A stretch of DNA of 8,300 nt from Phycisphaerales bacterium. Lineage in GTDB: Bacteria > Planctomycetota > Phycisphaerae > Phycisphaerales > SM1A02. The stretch's first letter is position 1, and every line of letters starts with the position of its first letter. Shown piece by piece: positions 1 through 6,200 of this stretch. The notes beneath the pieces are model-generated. The model was not told the DNA's origin, did not search any database, and saw only the letters and a program-made list of their open reading frames with translations. A program made the translations under genes and the position numbers. The stretch spans positions 1 through 8,300 of the forward strand of contig SLJD01000426.1 of the NCBI GenBank assembly GCA_007135295.1. Reading direction: 5' to 3'.

Positions 1-173
1 GGCCGGCCGTCGCCGCTGACGGACTCGGTCTGGCAGCCGGCGGCGGCGAGCATGGCGGCGATGGCGAGCATGGCCAATGACGCGACGCTCGCGCAGGACC
101 GGGTCAGGCGGGCGGGATGCCGCCGGGCGGGATGCAAGGCGGCGACCGCCCCCCTGCCGCTGTCACGCTCCAC
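1..173 (-). CDS. Probable lipoprotein, N-terminal fragment (3' end outside the window)
   Basis: Downstream of the secretin stop, in the same frame, an open frame runs off the left edge. It contains a basic stretch (HPARRHPARLTRS), a hydrophobic core (ASLAMLAIAAMLAAA) and then GC followed by QTESVSGDG. That is the layout of a lipoprotein signal peptide, with the lipidated Cys at 33-35; the -3 residue is Ala rather than the preferred Leu. The start is uncertain. GTG at 171-173 is chosen because third positions become almost all G or C from there. ATG at 216-218 would add 15 codons with poor GC3 (CGA, ACA, CCA, AGA). TTG at 135-137 gives the most compact signal peptide, with an AGGGGGG upstream, but a small hairpin lies between the two. 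The mature protein is not visible, so no function can be named. Its place behind the secretin, on the same strand, suggests co-transcription. Confidence 0.6.
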   Translation of the reverse strand, partial: MERDSGRGAVAALHPARRHPARLTRSCASVASLAMLAIAAMLAAAGCQTESVSGDGR

Positions 174-236
174 GCACGGGGTGTTCGGTCTCGGTGGTGT
201 TCGATCCGGGGTATGCATGTTCACGGCTGGTTGCGC
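174..236 (-). other. Short spacer between the secretin and the lipoprotein gene
   Basis: Sixty-three bases separate the secretin TAA from the preferred GTG start. I see no T-run, no strong terminator hairpin and no clear promoter, which fits read-through transcription from the secretin gene into the lipoprotein gene. The spacer shrinks to 18 bases if the ATG at 216-218 is the real start. Confidence 0.45.
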
Positions 237-3200
237 TTACGGTCCGATGGGGGCGACGCTGTCGTTCGAGGTCTCGCCGGCGTCGCTGTCATCTTCGTGG
301 TCGGTCAGGGGATTGCCATCCGCATCGTAGACGGTGTTGTCGCGCCACTGGCTGACGGAGTCCCGCATGGCGTCCTGCATCTCCTCGGGCAGGGTCAGGG
401 ACTCGACCTCGCGGTCGGTGATGTCCTGGACACGATCGAGCTCCGCGGGGCTTTCAATGACGTGCGGCGTGAGAACGATGAGCAGTTCGGTTTTCGTGGT
501 TTCTTCGAGGGTGGAACTGAACATCGGTCCGAGCACGGGAATGTCGCCGAGCACGGGGACTTTGCGATCGCGCCGCTCGAAGCGATCGGAGATGAGCCCG
601 CCGAGGACGATGGTCTGGCCGTCGAAGACGGTGACGGTGGTGTCGGCGGTGCGGCGGCTGATGACCGGGGCGCTGAAGTCCTCGGAGATCTGGATGGTGC
701 GGGCGGTGACGTCGGAGATCTCGGGATTGATGACCATGCGCACAAAGCCGTCGGGGTTGATCGACGGCCGGACGTTGAGGATGACGCCGACTTCCTCGGC
801 GGTGACGTCGGTCTGGGTGCGGCCGGCATCGGTGACGGACACGCCGGTCGGCACGCGGATGGTCTCGCCGATCTGGATGCGGGCGTCCTCGTTGTTGGCG
901 GCCATGATCGAGGGGTTGGAGAGAACCTGCAGGCGGCCCTGGGCGGTCATGGCGTTGATGAGCAGGTCGAAGTCGCTTGACGCGACGGCAAGGTTGGGCA
1001 CGCCGGTGCCGGAGACGAACGCGCTGGCGAGGCCGAACCCGCCGGTGACTTCCGCGCCGTCGACGCGGGTGCGGCCCTCGAAGTCAACCCCCCACTCGAA
1101 GGTGTCGTCGAGGGTGACTTCGGCGAGCATGACCTGGATGAGCACCTGCGGCGGGTCAACGTCGAGCTGCTCGATCATGTCGCGCACGCGATCCATGTAA
1201 CGCGGGCTGGCGTTGACGAGCACGGTGTTGGATTTCTCGTCGCCGACGATCGTGACCTCGCGTTCGAGCAGGCGTGCGGCGGATCCGATCTGATCGGTGC
1301 CGAGCGTGCTGACGAGCTTGCCCTGTTCCTGCTCGATGAAGTTGGAGATGACCTGGGCGACTTCGTTGGCCTCGGCGTTGCGAAGAGCGTAGACAAGCGT
1401 CTCGCGCTCGGTCGCTTCGCGCTGGTCGAGGTCTTCGACGACGTTGCCGACAAGATCGAGGTACGTCTGCGTGCCGGAGACGAGCAGACTGTTCGTGCGG
1501 TTGTCGACGGTGATGGACAATTGCTGACGTCGATCGGGCACAGCGGTGAGTTCGGTGTCGAGCAGACTCTGGCCGGGCAATTCGGGGCGCTGGGGGGCGT
1601 CCTCGTCCGCGCCGGGGCCGGCTTCGCGCGGGCGGAGCACGTACAGCTCGCCGTCCTGCTGGAGGTTGAACAGGTCCGTCAGGAGGCCGGCCATGGCGAG
1701 CGCGTCGGCGTTCTGCAGGTGGAACGTCCGGATGCGCTGAGCACCGATGCTGGATGCGTCGAGGTCGCGGATCATCTGCTCGATGACGCGCAGGGAATCG
1801 GACGGGGCCTTGACAATGACGGTGTTCGTCCGCAGGTCCGGGGTGAGGGTGATCGCCTCGCGGATAGCCGCGGAAACGGACATTTCCTCAGCAGCGGCGT
1901 CTTCAAGCTCGGCCTCGTCGACAGTCGGATCCATCTGCCGCAGATACTGGATGATGGTCGCCTGCTCGCCGGCCTGACGCTGGCCGATGCCGCGCCCGCT
2001 CAGGACGTTCTCGATCAAATTGACGATCTCAAGGGCGTTGGCGGAGCTGAGGTGGATGTACTTGATGCCGGTGACGGTCGACGGCCGGGCGTCGTCAAGG
2101 CGCTGAACGAGGCGGCGGATCGTCTCAAGATCCTGCTGCGGGGCGTGGACGAGCACGGCGTTGAGGCGTTCATCCGGCGTGACGCGGATCGTGTCGTCGC
2201 CGCGGCGGCGGTTGACGTCATCGACGTACAGGTCGTTGAGCTGGCTGACGACGGTGCCGGGGCGGCTGTTGGCGAGCGAGAGGATGGTCATCTCCTCGCC
2301 GGGGGACTCGATCTCGGAGCGGCCGAGCGCGTCGATGAACCCTTCGATGACTTCAAGATTCTCGGCGCTGGCGGCGATGATGAGACTGTTGTTGGCGGGG
2401 TACGGCTCGATGCTGATGCGATCAGACGGGGACCGCGCCTCGCCGAGCGACTGCTGGCGTTCGCGCATCAACTGCTCAAGGCGCGGGGCAAGCTGCTCGG
2501 CCCGGGCGGTTTCCAGGGGCATGACATGCAGGCCCACCGCGGGGCTGGACGGCACGTCCTCGAGCTTGTCGACAAGATCCCGGACGACGGCGAGGTCTTC
2601 GGGATTGGCGGCGACCATGAGACTGTTCGACCGCGGATCGGTCAGGACCAGCGGCCGCTGGCTCTGCTCGATCTCGGACGGCATGTCGGCGTAGCGGCGG
2701 TCCATGATCTGGCTGACGGCGTCGGCGATGCGCTCGCCGTTCGCCTTGTCCAGACTGATGATCTGAACCTCGGACGCTTCGGGCAGGGTCGCGGAGTCGA
2801 GCTCTTCGACGAGGCGCTCGACCATCGCGAAGGATTCGTCGCCGGCGGAGACGAGCAGGTTGTTCGTGCGCGGCTCGGCGATGATCGTCGCGTCCTCGAG
2901 GTCGGCTGTTTCGGGCTGCACGCTTCGCAGCCGTTCGAGGCGGGCGGACATCATCTGCTGGACGAGCGGGGCGAGGCGCGTGGCGGACGCGTGCTCGACC
3001 TCGATCGTGCGGATCTCGCGCATGTCGGGGGCGATCTCCGAGTCGAGGCGTTCAAGCAGGTGCTCGACGACCACCGAGCTGCGCGGGCTCGTGGTGATGA
3101 CGAGGGTGTTCGTGCGTTCGTCGGGCTCGATGATGACGCGGTCTTCGGGTCGGATCGCCTTGACGTCGGCCTGCTGATCGAACAGGCGGGTGATGGTCGC

Positions 3201-6200
3201 GGCAAGCTGCGTCGCCGAGGCGTGCTCGACGGGGTAGATCTGCACGTCGGCGCTGGGGGATGCCGCTTCGACGTCGAGCATGGCGACGAGTTGTTCGACA
3301 AGTTCAAGATTGCCGGGCGTGCCGACGAGGACGAGGGCGTTGAGCTGCTGCTCGGCGCGGACGACAAGGCGGTTCATCGGCTGGAAGAGGTCGCCTTCGA
3401 TGACGCGACGCTCGTCCTCCTCGCCCTGCTGGATCATGCGCATGCGGCCGATCTGTTCCTGAATGGGATTCGCCTGGGGCACGTCGGTGCTTCCGCGGAC
3501 GATGACCTCGTCAATGGTCTCCGCAAGGTCGGCGGCGTCGGCGTGGTCGAGCTCGACGATGCGCGACTCGACCCATCCCGGCGCGACGTCGTCGTCGAGC
3601 CGCTTGACCATGACCTCGACGAGGGCGACGGCGTCCTCCTTGCCAGCGACGACGACGGTGTTCGTGCGTTCGTCGACGCTGAGGGCGACTTCATCGAGCA
3701 GCGCCCGGCCGACGACGCCTTCGGGCACGCCTTCGATCTCGGTGCCGCGCATCCGGCCGAGGGCTTTGCCCTGTTCGAAGAGCTCGTTGACGATGCGGGT
3801 GAACTGGTCGGCGGCCATGTTCTGCAGGTTGAAGATCTGGACGGTCACGGCGTCGGTGATCGGCAACTCGTCGAACATGGAAACGATCTCTTCCAGCGCC
3901 AGGACGTTGTCGGCGGTGGAGGAAATCACGATCGCGTTGAGCGATTCGTCGGGGATCAGCCGGATGGGCTTGGTGAGATCGAGGCGGACTTCGGGGTCGT
4001 TGAAGCGATCGCGCCGGACGGCGAGGCGGCGGACCTGCTCCTGCACGGCCCGGGCGAGCGGGGTCTCGGTCTGCTGGTCGCCGGGCGTGAGGACCTCTTC
4101 GAGAATCTGGACGAGCGATGCCGCCCGGGCGTTTTCCAGCCGGACGATCCGCATCTGCGATTCGGCAAGGTCGGGCTCGGCGTCAACCGCCTTGAGCAGG
4201 CCGACGATGTTCTCGCGATCCGCCGGATTGGCAATCACCATGATGGCGTTGCGGTCCTGCATGGCGAGCACCTGAACGGGTTCGCTGACCAGCCGGGCGA
4301 CGGAATCGTCGGGCTGGTCACGGTGCAGGCCGATCGTTTCGATGACGGACTGCGCGGCATCGGGCGAGATGTTTTCGAGTTCAATGATGAAGATACCCTG
4401 GCCCTCGACGGGGGCGGCGTCATCGAGCTGCTCAACGGTCGCTTCGATTTCCTCGAACAGCGAGCGGCTGGACGCGATCACCAGGTTGTTGCCGGAGCGA
4501 TCGACCTGGACGGAAAGGGCTTCGTTGGCCTGCTCGGCGCGGGCGGCGTACGCCTCGCGGATGGTGGCGGCGATGCGTGACGCGGGCGCGCTGTTCAGCG
4601 CGAGCACATGCACGCCGAGGCCGCTGTCGGCGGCTTCCTGCTGAAGCGCATCAGCGAGCGCCTTGATCTGGCTGAACTCCTCCTCGTCCGCGCGGACGAT
4701 GACGGTGCTCGAAGCCGGATCGCCGATGATGCGAATGCCCTGCGGGGAATCCTGTCCGCGGGTGCGGCGATCGCGCGGCTCGTAGAGCCGGTTGAGCGAC
4801 TCGGCGAGATCGTCGGCGTTGCCGTGACGGACCTGGATGATCTGCGGCGACGGGAGCTTGGCGTAGTCCGCGACATCAAGCTGGGTGACGATCGTCTCGA
4901 TCTTGAGAAGATTCTGACGCGAGGCGGAGACGATCACGGAATTGGTCTGCGGCTCCGCAGACGCTCGGACCCATTCCTGGGTTTCGATCAGCACGGTCGG
5001 CGACGGTTCGTCGCGCGGGTCGCCTTCGCGGCCCTGCTGGTTCTGTCGGCGCGGCTGAGGGCGTCGGCCGCGCTGGTCACGTTCAATCTCGGCGGAGAAC
5101 GCCTCGTTGATGGCCTGGGCGACGGACGCGGCGTCGGCGTACTGCAGCGGCAGAACCTGAAGCTGGAGCGACGCGTCGTACTCCTGGCTGTCAAGCTCAT
5201 CGAGCAGGCCCCGAATGCCTTCCCACTCGCGCTCATCGGCGGAAATGACGAGGCTGTTCGAGGCGGTGTCGGCGACGATTCGCACGTTGCGCTTGCTCGG
5301 GGTGTCGGCCTCCATCGCGAACCGGCCATAGAAGACGGACAGGGCTTCCTGCACCTGCTCGGCTTCGGCGAAGTCGAGGGGGACGAACTCGGTGATGCGC
5401 TGCCGATCCGACGGGCGGTCGATCTCCTCGAGGATCTTCTCGATCTGCTCGAACTGATCGGACGTGGCGGCGATGATGAGCTGGTTGTCATCGCGGTTGT
5501 AGTCGATGCGCGGCTCGGGATCGTCGTCATCACGGGCCATGCCGCGGGCGATCGGCCGCAGCGTGAACGTCACGTCATCGGCGAGCGCGTGCTCAAGATT
5601 GACGATGCGGTAGTCGACGGGGCTGACGGACGGCACGTCATCAATGTCGCGGATGAGCGATTCGATGACGGGAAATGACTTCGGCGTGGCGGTGACGATC
5701 AGACTGTTCGAGCGGCGGTCGGCGACGATGGTCGCGTGGACCTCGACGGCGGGCGCGTCGTCCTCTTCGAGGCGGATCGAGATGCCGTCCGTCCGGCCGC
5801 GTTCATCGAGCTGCAGGGTCTCGGCGAGGATCCGGCGGGCTTCGTCGGCGCGGGCGCCTTCGAGGGTGTAGGTGCGGATGATGGTCTCATCGCTCGCCGG
5901 CGGACTGTCGAGGCGGTTGATCAGCGCTTCGACCCTGGCGAACTCCTGCTGCGGCGCGTTGACGATAAGACTGTTTGTCCGCAGATCGGGGGTGATGGTC
6001 ACGCCCTGCGCGCCGCGCTGACGCTGGAATTGCTCGCGGACGATGCGGGCGACGTCTTCCACATCGCCATCCTGCAGGGCGATGATCTCGATAACGCGGT
6101 CACGGGCGGCGTCGGGGTCATCGAGCTTGCTGATCAGATCGCGGATGGTGCGAAGGTCATCGCGGCCGGCGGAGACGACGAGCGAATTCGCCGATCGGCT

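Noticed and set aside
1..8. GGCCGGCC palindrome at the left edge
   Set aside because: A single short GC palindrome is expected by chance at this base composition.
138..150. GGCGG-TCG-CCGCC hairpin as a terminator of the secretin transcript
   Set aside because: The stem is only 5 bp with no T-run after it, and it lies inside the likely lipoprotein coding region.
117..980. Plus-strand open frame of 287 codons opposite the barrel domain
   Set aside because: It is antisense to well-conserved secretin motifs, and its translation is low-complexity Gly/Asp/Val with no family likeness.
1521..4580. Plus-strand open frame of 1,019 codons, opposite the secretin
   Set aside because: It is exactly antisense to the repeat array. 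Its composition (Gly, Asp, Val, Leu repeated with the same period) mirrors the repeats, and GC-rich genes lack stops on the complement. No domain or ribosome binding site supports it.
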